A DNA stretch of 64,000 nt from JAOADN01 sp049323795 (GTDB taxonomy: Bacteria; Pseudomonadota; Alphaproteobacteria; Rhodobacterales; Rhodobacteraceae), in NCBI GenBank assembly GCA_049323795.1, contig JBMOOH010000050.1, positions 1-64,000 of the forward strand, in the 5' to 3' direction. Below are positions 35,044-44,773 of the stretch, piece after piece. The position numbers and the translations under genes were made by a program. The notes under the pieces were generated by a model. It saw nothing but the letters and a program-made list of their open reading frames with translations, was not told the origin of the DNA and did not search any database. Numbering within the stretch: the stretch's first letter is position 1; each line of letters starts with the position of its first letter.

Positions 35044-36429
35044 ATGGCGGAAGCCGAGGACAGGGACAGCGAGCGCGACGAGGGCGATTACGCCCTCGGA
35101 AGCCGCATCGTCTCGGCACTCCTCGCCGCCATCGACGCCGGAGATGCCTCGCGGATCGACCAGCTCCTGGAGCCGCTGCACGCGGCCGACATCGCCGACC
35201 TTCTGGAGCAGATCGCCCCCGGCGAACGTGCCGGCCTGCTCCGCCTCTGGTCGCGCGGCATCGACGGCGAGATCCTGTCGGAACTCGACGAAAGCGTCCG
35301 CGAGGAGGTGATCGAGGCGCTGCCCCGCGACGTCCTGACGGAAGCGGTCCGCGAGCTCGACTCCGACGATGTCGTGGACCTGATCGAGGATCTCGGCGAA
35401 CCCCAGCAGGAGATGATCCTCGAGGCGCTGCCCGAACCCGACCGGGCCGCGGTCGAACAGTCGCTGACCTACCCCGAACACTCTGCCGGCCGCCTGATGC
35501 AACGCGAGGTCGTCGTCGCGCCCGAACACTGGACGGTCGGCGACGCCATCGATTTCCTCAGGAACGCCGACGAGCTTCCCGACCAGTTCTACCACGTCAT
35601 CCTCGTCGATCCTGCCCACCGCCCGACGGGCTACGTGACGCTCGGCAGGATCCTGGCCTCGAAGCGCGAGATGGCGCTGAAGCGGATCGCCGAGGACAGC
35701 TTCCGCACCATCAGCGTGATGGAGGAGGAAGGCGATGTCGCCTACGCCTTCAATCAGTATCACCTCATCTCGGCCCCGGTCGTCGACGAACACGACCGGC
35801 TTGTCGGGGTCATCACGATCGACGACGCGATGATGGTTCTCGACGAGGAACACGAGGACGACGTGCTGAAGCTCGCCGGTGTGGGCGAGGAGAGCTCGAT
35901 CTCGGACGGGGTGATCGAGACCGTCCGCAGCCGCATCCCCTGGCTCGTCGTGAACCTGTTCACGGCGTCCATGTCGGCGACCGTGATCGCGCATTTCGAA
36001 AGCACGCTCGTCGCCATCGTGGCGCTTGCCGCGCTGATGCCGATCGTCGCCTCGACGGGCGGTATCGCCGGCACGCAGTCGCTCGCGGTTGCCGTCCGGG
36101 CGCTGGCCACCCGCGACCTCACCTCGTCGAACGCCGGCCGCGTCATCCGGCGCGAGATGGTGTCGGGCCTCCTCAACGGCGCCATTCTCGCCGCGATCCT
36201 CGGCGTCGGCGGCGCCCTCGTCTCGGGCAACCCGATGATCGGCGTCGTTCTTGCCCTCGCGATGGTCGTCAACCAGATCGTCGCGGCGCTCGGCGGTGTC
36301 ATGGTGCCCCTCGTGCTCCACCGCGTGGGACTCGACCCCGCGCTCGCCTCGGGAACCTTCGTGACGACACTGACCGACGTGATGGGCTACCTGGCATTCC
36401 TCGGCTTCGCGACGGCGATCCTGCTGTGA
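35044..36429 (+). CDS. mgtE: Magnesium transporter
   Basis: The 461-residue protein has the MgtE_N superhelical domain (to about residue 135), two CBS domains (about 140-265) that sense magnesium, and five membrane helices with the pore segment PIVASTGGIAGTQS. Length and order are those of MgtE channels. No M-box riboswitch is seen in its 152-bp leader region. The stop overlaps the cyclo-ligase start (GTGA). Confidence 0.96.
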   Translation: MAEAEDRDSERDEGDYALGSRIVSALLAAIDAGDASRIDQLLEPLHAADIADLLEQIAPGERAGLLRLWSRGIDGEILSELDESVREEVIEALPRDVLTEAVRELDSDDVVDLIEDLGEPQQEMILEALPEPDRAAVEQSLTYPEHSAGRLMQREVVVAPEHWTVGDAIDFLRNADELPDQFYHVILVDPAHRPTGYVTLGRILASKREMALKRIAEDSFRTISVMEEEGDVAYAFNQYHLISAPVVDEHDRLVGVITIDDAMMVLDEEHEDDVLKLAGVGEESSISDGVIETVRSRIPWLVVNLFTASMSATVIAHFESTLVAIVALAALMPIVASTGGIAGTQSLAVAVRALATRDLTSSNAGRVIRREMVSGLLNGAILAAILGVGGALVSGNPMIGVVLALAMVVNQIVAALGGVMVPLVLHRVGLDPALASGTFVTTLTDVMGYLAFLGFATAILL

Positions 36430-36992
36430 CGGCCCTCGCCGACATCAAGGCGCAGGCCCGCTCCGACGCCTTCGCGCGGCGGAAGGACGCCTTCCGCGCC
36501 CGGACGCCCGATGATGCCGGCCTCCTGACCGACCTGCTCAGATTCCATGCCGGCCGGATCCTGTCGGGCTACATGCCGATGCGGACGGAAATCGACTGCC
36601 TTCCCGCCATGGCCGTCCATGCCGCGGCGGGCGGGCGCGTCTGCGTGCCGGTGATTCCCGGCAAGGCCGTGCCGCTCCGGTTCCGGGAATGGACCCCTGA
36701 CGGCGAGATGCAGGACGGCCCCTTCGGCGCGAAGGTGCCCGCCGGCGGCGACTGGATCGAGCCCGAGGTTCTTGTCGTGCCGCTCCTGTCCTTCGACCGC
36801 CGGGGTTATCGCCTGGGCTACGGCGGCGGCTACTACGACCGGACGCTCCGGCTTCTCCGGGGCAGGCGGCCGACCGTGGCCATCGGTTTCGCCTTCGCGG
36901 CGCAGGAAGTGCCCGAAGTTCCGACCGAGCCGACCGACGAGCGCCTCGACCTGATCGTCACCGAGGCCGAAGTCATCGGGCCCTTCGCCTGA
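36426..36992 (+). CDS. 5-formyltetrahydrofolate cyclo-ligase
   Basis: The 188-residue enzyme uses ATP to convert 5-formyl-THF to 5,10-methenyl-THF. The family signature RLGYGGGYYDRTL is present, with ALADIKAQARSDAFARR at the N-terminus and GFAFAAQEV near the end. A GTG start overlapping the mgtE stop by four bases indicates coupling. Confidence 0.94.
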   Translation: MTALADIKAQARSDAFARRKDAFRARTPDDAGLLTDLLRFHAGRILSGYMPMRTEIDCLPAMAVHAAAGGRVCVPVIPGKAVPLRFREWTPDGEMQDGPFGAKVPAGGDWIEPEVLVVPLLSFDRRGYRLGYGGGYYDRTLRLLRGRRPTVAIGFAFAAQEVPEVPTEPTDERLDLIVTEAEVIGPFA

Positions 36993-37064
36993 AGTTCGTG
37001 CATCCGGGGCGCCGCCGGCAATGGTCTGCTTGCCATGGCAGTCTCGTGACCGTAGGCAGTCGTC

Positions 37065-37877
37065 ATGAGACTTCTCTTTCTGGGCGATGTCATGGGCCGG
37101 GCCGGCCGGGCCGTGCTGGCCGACCGCCTGCACGGCCTGCGCGCCGAGTGGAGGCTCGACTTCGTCGTGGTGAACGGCGAGAACGCCACGGCCGGGGCCG
37201 GTCTGTCGGCCGAGCATGCGCGCCATATCCTCGATGCCGGCGCCGACGTCGTCACGCTCGGCGACCATGCGTTCGACCAGAAGGAGATGCTGACCTTCAT
37301 CGAGACCGAACCGCGCATCCTGCGTCCGATCAACTATGCGAGGGTCGCGCCCGGACGCGGTGCCCGGGTGTTCGAGGCCACCGGCGGGCGCAAGGTTCTC
37401 GTCGCGCAGGTGCTCGGCCAGGTGTTCATGAAGCGCGCCTTCGACGACCCGTTCTCGGCCATCGACGCGGTGCTCCGCACCCACACGCTCGGCGGCGCGG
37501 TCCAGGCGGCGGTCGTGGATGTCCATTGCGAGGCGACCTCCGAGAAGATGGGGATGGGCCACTGGTGCGACGGCCGGGCCAGCCTCGTGATCGGGACGCA
37601 CACGCATGTCCCCACGGCCGATGCCCAGATCCTGTCGAAGGGCACCGCCTTCCAGTCCGATGCGGGCATGTGCGGCGACTACGATTCGGTTATCGGGATG
37701 GAAAAGCTCGAACCCATGCGCCGCTTCGTGACGGGCATGGCGAAAGACCGCTTCACGCCCGCGGAGGGCCCCGCGACGCTCTGCGGAACCTATGTCGAGA
37801 CCGAGGACAGGACCGGGCTTGCGACGCGCGTCGCGCCGATACGCATCGGCGGGCGGCTGGCCGAGGCGCGGCCATGA
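37065..37877 (+). CDS. YmdB-family metallophosphoesterase
   Basis: The 270-residue protein is a dimetal phosphoesterase of the TIGR00282 type: MRLLFLGDVMGRAGR, VVVNGENATAGAGLS, TLGDHAFDQ, VDVHCEATSEKM and GTHTHVPTADAQIL give all the metal ligands. In Bacillus, YmdB is a 2',3'-cAMP phosphodiesterase with wide effects on gene expression. It follows the cyclo-ligase by 72 bp and overlaps the DMT gene by four bases. Confidence 0.93.
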   Translation: MRLLFLGDVMGRAGRAVLADRLHGLRAEWRLDFVVVNGENATAGAGLSAEHARHILDAGADVVTLGDHAFDQKEMLTFIETEPRILRPINYARVAPGRGARVFEATGGRKVLVAQVLGQVFMKRAFDDPFSAIDAVLRTHTLGGAVQAAVVDVHCEATSEKMGMGHWCDGRASLVIGTHTHVPTADAQILSKGTAFQSDAGMCGDYDSVIGMEKLEPMRRFVTGMAKDRFTPAEGPATLCGTYVETEDRTGLATRVAPIRIGGRLAEARP

Positions 37878-38863
37878 GACGCCGGCTGTGGTTCATCCTC
37901 GTCCTGCTGACGCTCGGCATCGGCTGGGGATCCACCCAGTCGCTCGGCAAGATCGCGGTGTCGGGCGAGCGTGGCTATTTCGCGCTGATCTTCTGGCAGC
38001 TCGTCATCGGTGTCGTGGTCCTCGGGGCGGTCCTCGCCTTCAGGCGCCGGTCGGTACCGGTCAGCCGGTCCACCCTGCGCTTCGCGGTGATCGTGGCCTT
38101 CATCGGCACCCTGATCCCGAACACCAGCTTCTACATCGCGGTGGATCGCCTGCCGGCCGGAATCATGTCGATCCTCATCTCGGCGGTTCCGCTCATCGCC
38201 TTTCCGATCGCGCTGGCTCTGGGAATCGACCGGTTCAACCTGCTGCGTCTCGGCGGGCTTCTCTTCGGGGTCGCGGGCGTGGCGCTGATCGCCTTTCCCG
38301 AAGGGAGCCTGCCCGACCGGGCCGCGCTTGCCTGGCTTCCGGTTGCGCTGGTGGGGCCGTTCTTCTACGCGCTCGAGGCCAACTACGTCGCCAGGTTCGG
38401 TACCGGCGGCGCGGATGCGGTCCAGGCGATGTTCCTCGCCTCGCTGGCGGGTGCCGCCATCGCGCTTCCGGTCGTGGTCGCGAGCGGCCAGTGGTACTGG
38501 CTTGCGCCCCCGTTCGACAGGGCGGATGCCGCGCTGATCATAAGTTCCGCAATCCATGCCTGTCTCTACGCGGGATATGTCTGGCTCGCCACCGCGGCAG
38601 GCCCGGTCTTCGCCGGACAGACCTCCTACGTCGTCACGGGCTCGGGCGTGCTCTGGGCGATGCTGCTGCTCGGCGAGCGGTTCTCGGGGTGGGTGTGGCT
38701 GGCGCTGGCGGTCATGCTCTGCGGGCTGTTCCTCGTCAAGCCGCGCCCGCACCCCCGCCCGCACCCCCGCCCGCACTCCCCCCCGGAGCCTCGCCATCAG
38801 CCCGCCGCTGCCCCCGGGGGCACGGACCGCGCCTCCGACGGGCTCCAGAAGAGGACCGGCTGA
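37874..38863 (+). CDS. DMT/EamA-family transporter
   Basis: The 329-residue protein has ten predicted membrane helices in two EamA repeats (about residues 5-135 and 150-285), with [18 protein letters not shown] at the repeat-internal conserved place. The substrate is unknown. The C-terminal tail has three PRPH units followed by Pro/His/Ala-rich sequence, unusual for the family and based on a DNA direct repeat. Coupled at both ends by ATGA and TGATG overlaps. Confidence 0.88.
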   Translation: MRRRLWFILVLLTLGIGWGSTQSLGKIAVSGERGYFALIFWQLVIGVVVLGAVLAFRRRSVPVSRSTLRFAVIVAFIGTLIPNTSFYIAVDRLPAGIMSILISAVPLIAFPIALALGIDRFNLLRLGGLLFGVAGVALIAFPEGSLPDRAALAWLPVALVGPFFYALEANYVARFGTGGADAVQAMFLASLAGAAIALPVVVASGQWYWLAPPFDRADAALIISSAIHACLYAGYVWLATAAGPVFAGQTSYVVTGSGVLWAMLLLGERFSGWVWLALAVMLCGLFLVKPRPHPRPHPRPHSPPEPRHQPAAAPGGTDRASDGLQKRTG

Positions 38864-40647
38864 TGCTGAACATTTCGGACTATCTGTCGCAGACTTCGGT
38901 TGCGCTTCTGTCCATCGCCATCGTCTTCGTCATGTTCGTCATGTTCGTGCGGGAAAGCTTTCCCCCGGAAGTCGTGGCGATGGGTACCGCCGCACTCTTC
39001 ATCGTGATCGGCATCCTGCCGGTGGACTCGGCCACCAAGGTCCTGTCGAACTCCGCGCCCTGGACCATCGCCTTCATGTTCCTCATCATGGGGGGGCTGA
39101 TCCGCACCGGCGCGCTCGAATGGCTGACCCGGCTGGCCGAACGGCGCGCGGAAAGCCACCCCCGGACGACGATCGGGGGGCTGTTTGCCACGGTCTCGGG
39201 CGCCTCGGCCTTCATGAACAACACGCCCGTCGTGGCGGTGATGATCCCGGTCGTGATACAGCTTGCCCGCACGCTCAACATCGCGGCCTCGAAGCTTCTC
39301 CTGCCGCTTTCGATCTTCACGGTGCTCGGCGGGATGATGTCCCTCATCGGAACGTCGACGAACATCCTCGTCGACGGGGTGGCGCGCAAACAGGGACTCG
39401 ACTACTTCCCGATCTTCGAGATCGCGCCCCTCGGCCTTGCCGTCACCGTCGCCGGCGGCCTCTTCATGTGGCTGGCCGGACCCTACCTCCTGCCCGACCG
39501 GACCTCGCTCGGCGCGCTCCTCTCGGACCGCCGGAAGATGAAGTTCTTCACCGAGGTGGCGATCCCGGAAGGTTCCGGGCTGATCGGCCGGCCCGTCCTC
39601 GACGTGGACATCTTCTGGCCCGAGGGCGTGCGCGTGATCGACGTCCTCAGGGGCGACGCCTCGCTCCGCCGCGACCTCGCCTCGGTCGTCCTCGAGGCCG
39701 GCGACCGCGTCGTCCTCCGCACCGAGGTGTCCGAACTTCTCGGCCTGCAGGCGTCGAAGGACCTCAGGCTCGCCGACAAGCTCTCCTCGGTTGCCACCGA
39801 GACGGTCGAGGTGCTCATCACTCCAAGCTGCCGCATGATCGGCCGCAGCCTGGGCGAACTGCGTCTTCGCCGCCGCTATGGCGTCTATGTCCTCGCCGCA
39901 CACCGGCAGAACCAGAACATCGGCCGCAAGCTCGACGACCTCGTCGTCGCGGTGGGCGACACGCTCCTTCTCGAGGGCACCGCCGAGGACATCGCGCGCC
40001 TTGCCGAGGATCAGGATCTCGTGGACGTGGCCCATCCCAAGGCGCGCCCCTACCGCCGCCGGCAGGCCCCCATCGCGATGGGCGTCCTCGTCGGGGTGGT
40101 CCTGTTGTCCGCGCTCGACGTCGCGCCGATCATGGTTCTTTCGTTCATCGGCGTCGTCATCATCCTGATCCTCAGGTGCATCGATGCCGACGAGGCCTTC
40201 GAGTTCGTCGAGGGCCGGCTTCTGGCGATGATCTTCGGCATGCTCGCGGTGGGCGAGGCGCTCGACCAGTCCGGCGCGGTGGAGCTGATCGTGAAGTCCG
40301 CCGCGCCCTACCTCGCCGATCTGCCGCCCTGGGCCACCATCGCGGCGGTCTATGTCCTCGGCCTCGTCCTCACCGAGTTCCTGTCGAACAACGCCGTTGC
40401 CGTGATCCTCACGCCGATCGCGATCGAGCTCGGCCGCTCGCTCGGCTACGATCCGCGCCCCTTCGCGGTGGCGGTCATGTTCTCGGCCTCGGTCGCCTTC
40501 GCGACCCCGATCGGCTACCAGACCCACATGATGGTCTACGGTCCCGGCGGCTACAAGTTCTCGGACTATGTCCGGATCGGTGTGCCGCTCGACATCGTCA
40601 CGGCGATCGTCGCCATCATCCTGATCCCGGTCCTCTGGCCGCTCTGA
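38863..40647 (+). CDS. SLC13-family anion permease with two TrkA_C domains
   Basis: The 594-residue inner-membrane protein has about ten to twelve helices split by a cytoplasmic region (residues 210-395) with two TrkA_C-like domains. The substrate-site motifs are [18 protein letters not shown] and [13 protein letters not shown] in the first half and [15 protein letters not shown] in the second. Such proteins move sulfate, dicarboxylates or similar anions with sodium. The substrate cannot be fixed. Confidence 0.92.
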   Translation: MLNISDYLSQTSVALLSIAIVFVMFVMFVRESFPPEVVAMGTAALFIVIGILPVDSATKVLSNSAPWTIAFMFLIMGGLIRTGALEWLTRLAERRAESHPRTTIGGLFATVSGASAFMNNTPVVAVMIPVVIQLARTLNIAASKLLLPLSIFTVLGGMMSLIGTSTNILVDGVARKQGLDYFPIFEIAPLGLAVTVAGGLFMWLAGPYLLPDRTSLGALLSDRRKMKFFTEVAIPEGSGLIGRPVLDVDIFWPEGVRVIDVLRGDASLRRDLASVVLEAGDRVVLRTEVSELLGLQASKDLRLADKLSSVATETVEVLITPSCRMIGRSLGELRLRRRYGVYVLAAHRQNQNIGRKLDDLVVAVGDTLLLEGTAEDIARLAEDQDLVDVAHPKARPYRRRQAPIAMGVLVGVVLLSALDVAPIMVLSFIGVVIILILRCIDADEAFEFVEGRLLAMIFGMLAVGEALDQSGAVELIVKSAAPYLADLPPWATIAAVYVLGLVLTEFLSNNAVAVILTPIAIELGRSLGYDPRPFAVAVMFSASVAFATPIGYQTHMMVYGPGGYKFSDYVRIGVPLDIVTAIVAIILIPVLWPL

Positions 40648-40741
40648 GCGCCCCGGCTTCCTTTGCACGAAGGGTGCTGGCGGCTGCGGCCCGGGGGCCC
40701 CCCTTGCCCTGCGGCTTGCGCCTCCGGGCAACCCGCATGGC

Positions 40742-40762
40742 CGACCTGCCACCGGCAGGTCG
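40742..40762. terminator. Stem-loop after the SLC13 gene
   Basis: CGACCTGCC pairs perfectly with GGCAGGTCG across a three-base loop. No T run follows, so termination is only possible. Confidence 0.35.
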
Positions 40763-40787
40763 TCTTGTCATGCCGGGGTTCCCGCCC

Positions 40788-40817
40788 TTGCGGCCCGCCC
40801 CCGCGCTCGCCTATAGA
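40788..40817 (+). promoter_or_regulatory. Probable yebC promoter
   Basis: TTGCGG at 40788-40793 and TATAGA at 40812-40817 are separated by 18 bp, 33 bp before the start codon. Confidence 0.5.
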
Positions 40818-40850
40818 GACGCCCGATCCGACACTCCGGGAGAGACCCCA

Positions 40851-41597
40851 ATGGCCGGCCATTCCAAATGGGCCAATATCCAGCATCGCAAGGGCAAGCA
40901 GGACGCCGCGCGTTCGAAGCTCTTCTCGAAGCTGGCCAAGGAAATCACCGTTGCCGCCAAGATGGGCGACCCCGACCCCGACAAGAACGCCCGCCTCCGC
41001 CTCGCCGTCAAGGAAGCCAAGGCGAGCTCGATGCCGAAGGACGTGATCGACCGCGCGATCAAGAAGTCGCAGGGCGGCGATGCCGAGACCTATGACGAGA
41101 TCCGCTACGAAGGCTACGGCCCGAACGGCATCGCGATCATCGTCGAGGCGATGACCGACAACCGCAACCGCACGGCGTCGAACGTGCGGTCCTGCTTCAC
41201 CAAATACGGCGGCGACCTCGGCCAGACCAACTCGGTCGCCTTCATGTTCGACCGCGTGGGCGAGATCCACTTCCCGCTCTCGGCAGGCGACGCCGATACC
41301 GTGATGATGGCCGCGATCGAGGCCGGCGCCGCCGATGTCGAGACCGACGAGGCGGGGCACTGGATCACCTGCGCGCCGGACGACCTCGGGGCCGTGACCG
41401 CGGCGATGGAAGCGACGCTCGGCGAAAGCGAGACGGCAAAGCTGATCTGGAACCCCAGGTCGCGCACCATGCTCGACCACGACACCGCCGAGAGGGTGAT
41501 GAGGCTCATCGATGCGCTCGACGACGACGACGACGTGCAGAGCGTGACGCACAACTTCGACGTCCCCGAAGAGGTCGCCGCCGCCCTCGCCGGGTGA
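40851..41597 (+). CDS. yebC: YebC/PmpR-family DNA-binding or translation factor
   Basis: The 248-residue protein matches the TACO1/YebC family along its length: [20 protein letters not shown] at the N-terminus, [20 protein letters not shown] in the middle and a late acidic helix [16 protein letters not shown]. Family members act as transcription regulators or relieve ribosome stalling on difficult peptides. ATG at 40851 is the conserved start. Confidence 0.96.
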   Translation: MAGHSKWANIQHRKGKQDAARSKLFSKLAKEITVAAKMGDPDPDKNARLRLAVKEAKASSMPKDVIDRAIKKSQGGDAETYDEIRYEGYGPNGIAIIVEAMTDNRNRTASNVRSCFTKYGGDLGQTNSVAFMFDRVGEIHFPLSAGDADTVMMAAIEAGAADVETDEAGHWITCAPDDLGAVTAAMEATLGESETAKLIWNPRSRTMLDHDTAERVMRLIDALDDDDDVQSVTHNFDVPEEVAAALAG

Positions 41598-41656
41598 GGG
41601 GCGGACCGCCGCGCCCGCCGCTTTTCCCCCCTTTCGCCGGGCCGGCGGGGCCCGGA

Positions 41657-42541
41657 TCAGGCGACGAGCGCCGCCTTCGCCGCCGCCCGGATCGCCCGGG
41701 TGAGGGGGACGAGCGACGGAGCCACGAGGCGGCTCACCTGCCACACGAGCGGCACGTCGAGACCCTTTCCGGGACAGAGATCGACAAGCCGCCCCGCCGC
41801 GATGTGGCCCCGCACCAGCGGCTCGGGGGTCATCCCCCAGCCGAGCCCGAGCAGTGCCGCGGCCACGAACCCTTCCGACGAGGGCAGCACATGCGTCGGA
41901 AACGGCACCCGCCGCCCGGCCCAGCCGGCGAGCCAGTCGCGCTGGAGCCGGTCCTTGAGGTTGAAGGTCAGGGCCGGCGCGGCGGCGAGGCCACCGGGAT
42001 CGACCCCGCCGGGGCACCACCGCGCAAGGAAGCCGGGCGCGGCGGTTGCCACGTAGCGGAGCGATCCGAGGGGGAAGGCATCGCAACCCTGAACCGGCGT
42101 GCCTGCGGCGGTGATGGCAGCCACCACCTCGCCACGGCGCAGAAGCTCGGCCGAATGGTCCTGGTCGTCGACGAGGATGTCGAAGAGCAGCCCCGCCCCC
42201 GAATCCGCGGCCGACGCGACCGCCGGCAGAACCCAGGTGGCAAGGCTGTCGGCATTGATGGCGATCCGGACGACCGCCGTGCCCGCGCCGAGGCCGAGCT
42301 CGCCGAGGGTGGCCGCCTCGGCGAGGGCGACCGTCTCGGCGTGCCGCGCGATCCGCTCTCCCACAGGCGTGGGGACCACGGGCTGGCTGCGCACCAGGAC
42401 CGCCGCGCCGATACGCTCCTCGAGCGCCCGGATGCGCTGCGAGACGGCCGAGGGTGTGACGTGAAGCGTCGCGGCCGCGGCTTCGAACGACCCGGTGCGG
42501 ATGATGGCAGAAAGGGCGGCGAGATGGTCGCGGTCGAACAT
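41657..42541 (-). CDS. argP: ArgP/LysG-type LysR regulator
   Basis: The 294-residue protein has a LysR HTH at about residues 2-60 (AIIRTGSFEAAAATLHVTPS, AVSQRIRALEERIG) and an ArgP-like effector domain with RIAINADSLATWVLP and LGWGMTPEPLV. It lies divergent from a LysE/ArgO exporter, the classic pairing in which ArgP activates export when lysine or arginine builds up. Length is normal. Confidence 0.92.
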   Translation of the reverse strand: MFDRDHLAALSAIIRTGSFEAAAATLHVTPSAVSQRIRALEERIGAAVLVRSQPVVPTPVGERIARHAETVALAEAATLGELGLGAGTAVVRIAINADSLATWVLPAVASAADSGAGLLFDILVDDQDHSAELLRRGEVVAAITAAGTPVQGCDAFPLGSLRYVATAAPGFLARWCPGGVDPGGLAAAPALTFNLKDRLQRDWLAGWAGRRVPFPTHVLPSSEGFVAAALLGLGWGMTPEPLVRGHIAAGRLVDLCPGKGLDVPLVWQVSRLVAPSLVPLTRAIRAAAKAALVA

Positions 42542-42550
42542 CAGAAAAAC

Positions 42551-42580
42551 TTCATCTGCAAAAGGAAAGACAGTTTAACT
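42551..42580 (+). promoter_or_regulatory. AT-rich control region for argO/argP
   Basis: The only AT-rich patch in this area holds TTCATC (42551-42556), then TTTAAC (42574-42579) at 17 bp, and the palindrome AGTTTAACT at 42572-42580. It lies immediately before the argP start on the other strand, where a LysR-type regulator would bind. The exporter start is 200 bp away, implying a long leader. Confidence 0.35.
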
Positions 42581-42780
42581 TAATGGCGGACCTCTGCGAA
42601 AGGTCAAGTCTCTCAGGGATCCGGGGGGGGGCGTGGCATGGCGGGCGGGCGTGATCTGAAGCGGTGGATTGGCGGGCCGGGTCCGGCGGCGGAGCCCGGG
42701 CCTTGCGGCTTCGCGCCGGCCGGATGCCGCCGCGACGGGGTGGTAGCGGCGCCCGGGACGGCTTCTGCCCCGGTGTGCCG

Positions 42781-43383
42781 ATGATCCCGGCGGCGGTGTC
42801 CGGCTTCCAGCTTGCGCTGGCGCTGATCCTCGTGATCGGCCCGCAGAACGCCTTCGTGCTCCGCCAGGGACTGCGGCGCGAGCATGTCACGGCGGTCGTG
42901 CTCTTCTGTGCGGCGTCGGATTCGCTTCTGATGGGACTCGGCATTGGCGGGCTTTCGGCTGCGGCGGCGGCCAGCCCGGTGCTTCAGACCGCGCTCCGCT
43001 GGGGAGGGGCCGCGTTCCTGTCCTTCTACGGCCTGCGGTCCTTCGTGTCGGCGGCCCGGGGCGGAGGAGCGCTCGAACCCGGCGTGACGGGAACTGCCTC
43101 GCTTCGATCGGTTCTCGGCACGGTCGCTGTCCTGACCTGGGCGAACCCGCATGTCTGGCTCGACACGGTCGTCCTTGTGGGATCGGTCGCGGCTCAGCAT
43201 CCGGGCCATGCGACGGCCTTCTGGGCAGGTGCCTCGGCGGGGTCGGCGACGTTCTTCGCCGCGCTCGGATACGGGGCGCGGACGCTGCGCCCGGTCTTCT
43301 CCCGACCCGCCGCCTGGCGGCTTCTCGACGCGTTCGTCGGGGCGCTCATGTGGACGGTCGCGGCGGGGCTGATCTTCTTCTGA
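42781..43383 (+). CDS. argO: LysE/ArgO-family amino acid exporter
   Basis: The 200-residue inner-membrane protein has six hydrophobic segments and the LysE signature LALILVIGPQNAFVLRQGLR, with WANPHVWLDTVVLVGS in the middle. It should export L-arginine or L-lysine. ATG at 42781 begins at the normal first residue. A longer in-frame GTG start at 42664 gives a basic extension without family support. Confidence 0.92.
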   Translation: MIPAAVSGFQLALALILVIGPQNAFVLRQGLRREHVTAVVLFCAASDSLLMGLGIGGLSAAAAASPVLQTALRWGGAAFLSFYGLRSFVSAARGGGALEPGVTGTASLRSVLGTVAVLTWANPHVWLDTVVLVGSVAAQHPGHATAFWAGASAGSATFFAALGYGARTLRPVFSRPAAWRLLDAFVGALMWTVAAGLIFF

Positions 43384-43720
43384 GGCTTGCGGCGGCGGCC
43401 GGTTTGCAGCCATTGCCCGCATGTGCAAGGCCCGCGGTCCGCGCGGCCGCCTGTCGGAATCATCCCGATGCCAGCCTCGGGGACCGGCCCTTGCCGGCGT
43501 GAATGCCGGCAGGACCCCGCCCCCCCGTCGCCGCTGCCGTCGCCGCTGCCGTCGCCGCTGCCGTCGCCGCCGTCCGGGGTGCCGCCGAGCGGCGCGCGGA
43601 TCGCCCGGGCCGGGCGGGGTCGCCAATCAACGCGATGACGCGGCGCGAGGGCGGACACACCGTGCGCCGGTCTCGCCCGCGCCCGATGCCGAGACGTTCC
43701 CGCCGGCACGCGCGGGGCGT
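43384..43720. other. 337-bp gap after argO
   Basis: Holds only the 12-bp tandem repeat. I see no gene or clear terminator for the two convergent transcripts that end here. Confidence 0.5.
43525..43572. repeat. 12-bp tandem repeat, four copies
   Basis: CCGTCGCCGCTG occurs three times exactly and a fourth time with one change. The number is a multiple of three, but no credible reading frame passes through it. Confidence 0.85.
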
Positions 43721-44773
43721 TCAGGACTTCACGACCGCCCCGCGCGGGTTGAGCAGCCGCGCCAGCACCGCCTCGCGCGAGACCTGCCCGATCGGTTGGC
43801 CGTTCTCGACCACGCGGACGGCGCGGACGCTGCCCCTGAGCAGGCCCATCACCTCCCGGATCGGGGTTTCGGGCGTCGTGTCGCCCGTGCAGGGCACCTC
43901 GCCCGGATGGGGGATCATCGCGTCGCGCGCGGTCAGCACGCCCAGAGGGTTCATGTGGTTCACGAAGTCGGCCACGTAGTCCGAGACGGGATTCGAGAAG
44001 ATCTCGCGCGCGGTCCCGCACTGGACGATGCGGCCCCCCTCCATCAGCGCGATGCGGTCGCCGATCTTGAAGGCCTCGTCGAGGTCGTGGCTGACGAAGA
44101 TGATGGTGCGCCTGAGCTTGTCCTGAAGGTCGAGAAGCTCGTCCTGCAGGCGCGAACGTATCAGGGGATCGAGGGCCGAGAAGGGCTCGTCCATGAGCAG
44201 GATCGGCGCCTCGGTCACGAAGGCGCGGGCGAGGCCGACGCGCTGCTGCATGCCGCCCGACAACTCGCCCACCTTGCGGTCGGCCCATTGCGTCAGGTTC
44301 ACCAGTGCCAGTTGCTCATCGACCTTGGCGCGGCGCTGCTCGGGGCTCTGCCCGGCCAGTTCCAGCCCGAGGCCGACGTTTTCCCGCACTGTCCGCCAGG
44401 GCAAGAGGCCGAATTGCTGGAACACCATGGCGATGCATTCGCGGCGGACCTTCAGGAGGTCGGCGGTGCCGCAGGTGGTGACGTTCGACACCCAGTCGCC
44501 GTTGCGGATGGTGACGGAGCCTCGCACCACGGAGTTGAGCCCGTTCACGGCACGCAACAGCGTGGACTTGCCAGAGCCGGAAAGGCCCATCAGCACCAGA
44601 ATCTCGCCCTTGGCCACGGTCAGCGAACAGTCGTGAACACCGAGGATCTGGCCCGTCTCTGTCTGGATTTCCGACCGGCTGAGGCCCTGATCCATCAGCG
44701 GCAAGGCGCGTTCCGGGTGGTCGCCGAAGACGATGGAGACGCGGTCGAAGGTGACGGCGGGTTCTTCGGTCAT
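43721..44773 (-). CDS. choV: Choline ABC transporter ATP-binding protein
   Basis: The 350-residue ATPase powers choline import. It has the Walker A GLSGSGKST (about residue 63), Q-loop MVFQQFGLLPWRTV, signature ELSGGMQQRVGLARA, Walker B ILLMDEPFSALDPL and the H-loop SHDLDEAF. The extended N-terminal region and the GVHDCSLTVAKGEIL start are of the ChoV/ProV type; the C-terminal 60 residues hold a CBS-like remnant. Its start overlaps the choW stop by four bases. Confidence 0.94.
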   Translation of the reverse strand: MTEEPAVTFDRVSIVFGDHPERALPLMDQGLSRSEIQTETGQILGVHDCSLTVAKGEILVLMGLSGSGKSTLLRAVNGLNSVVRGSVTIRNGDWVSNVTTCGTADLLKVRRECIAMVFQQFGLLPWRTVRENVGLGLELAGQSPEQRRAKVDEQLALVNLTQWADRKVGELSGGMQQRVGLARAFVTEAPILLMDEPFSALDPLIRSRLQDELLDLQDKLRRTIIFVSHDLDEAFKIGDRIALMEGGRIVQCGTAREIFSNPVSDYVADFVNHMNPLGVLTARDAMIPHPGEVPCTGDTTPETPIREVMGLLRGSVRAVRVVENGQPIGQVSREAVLARLLNPRGAVVKS

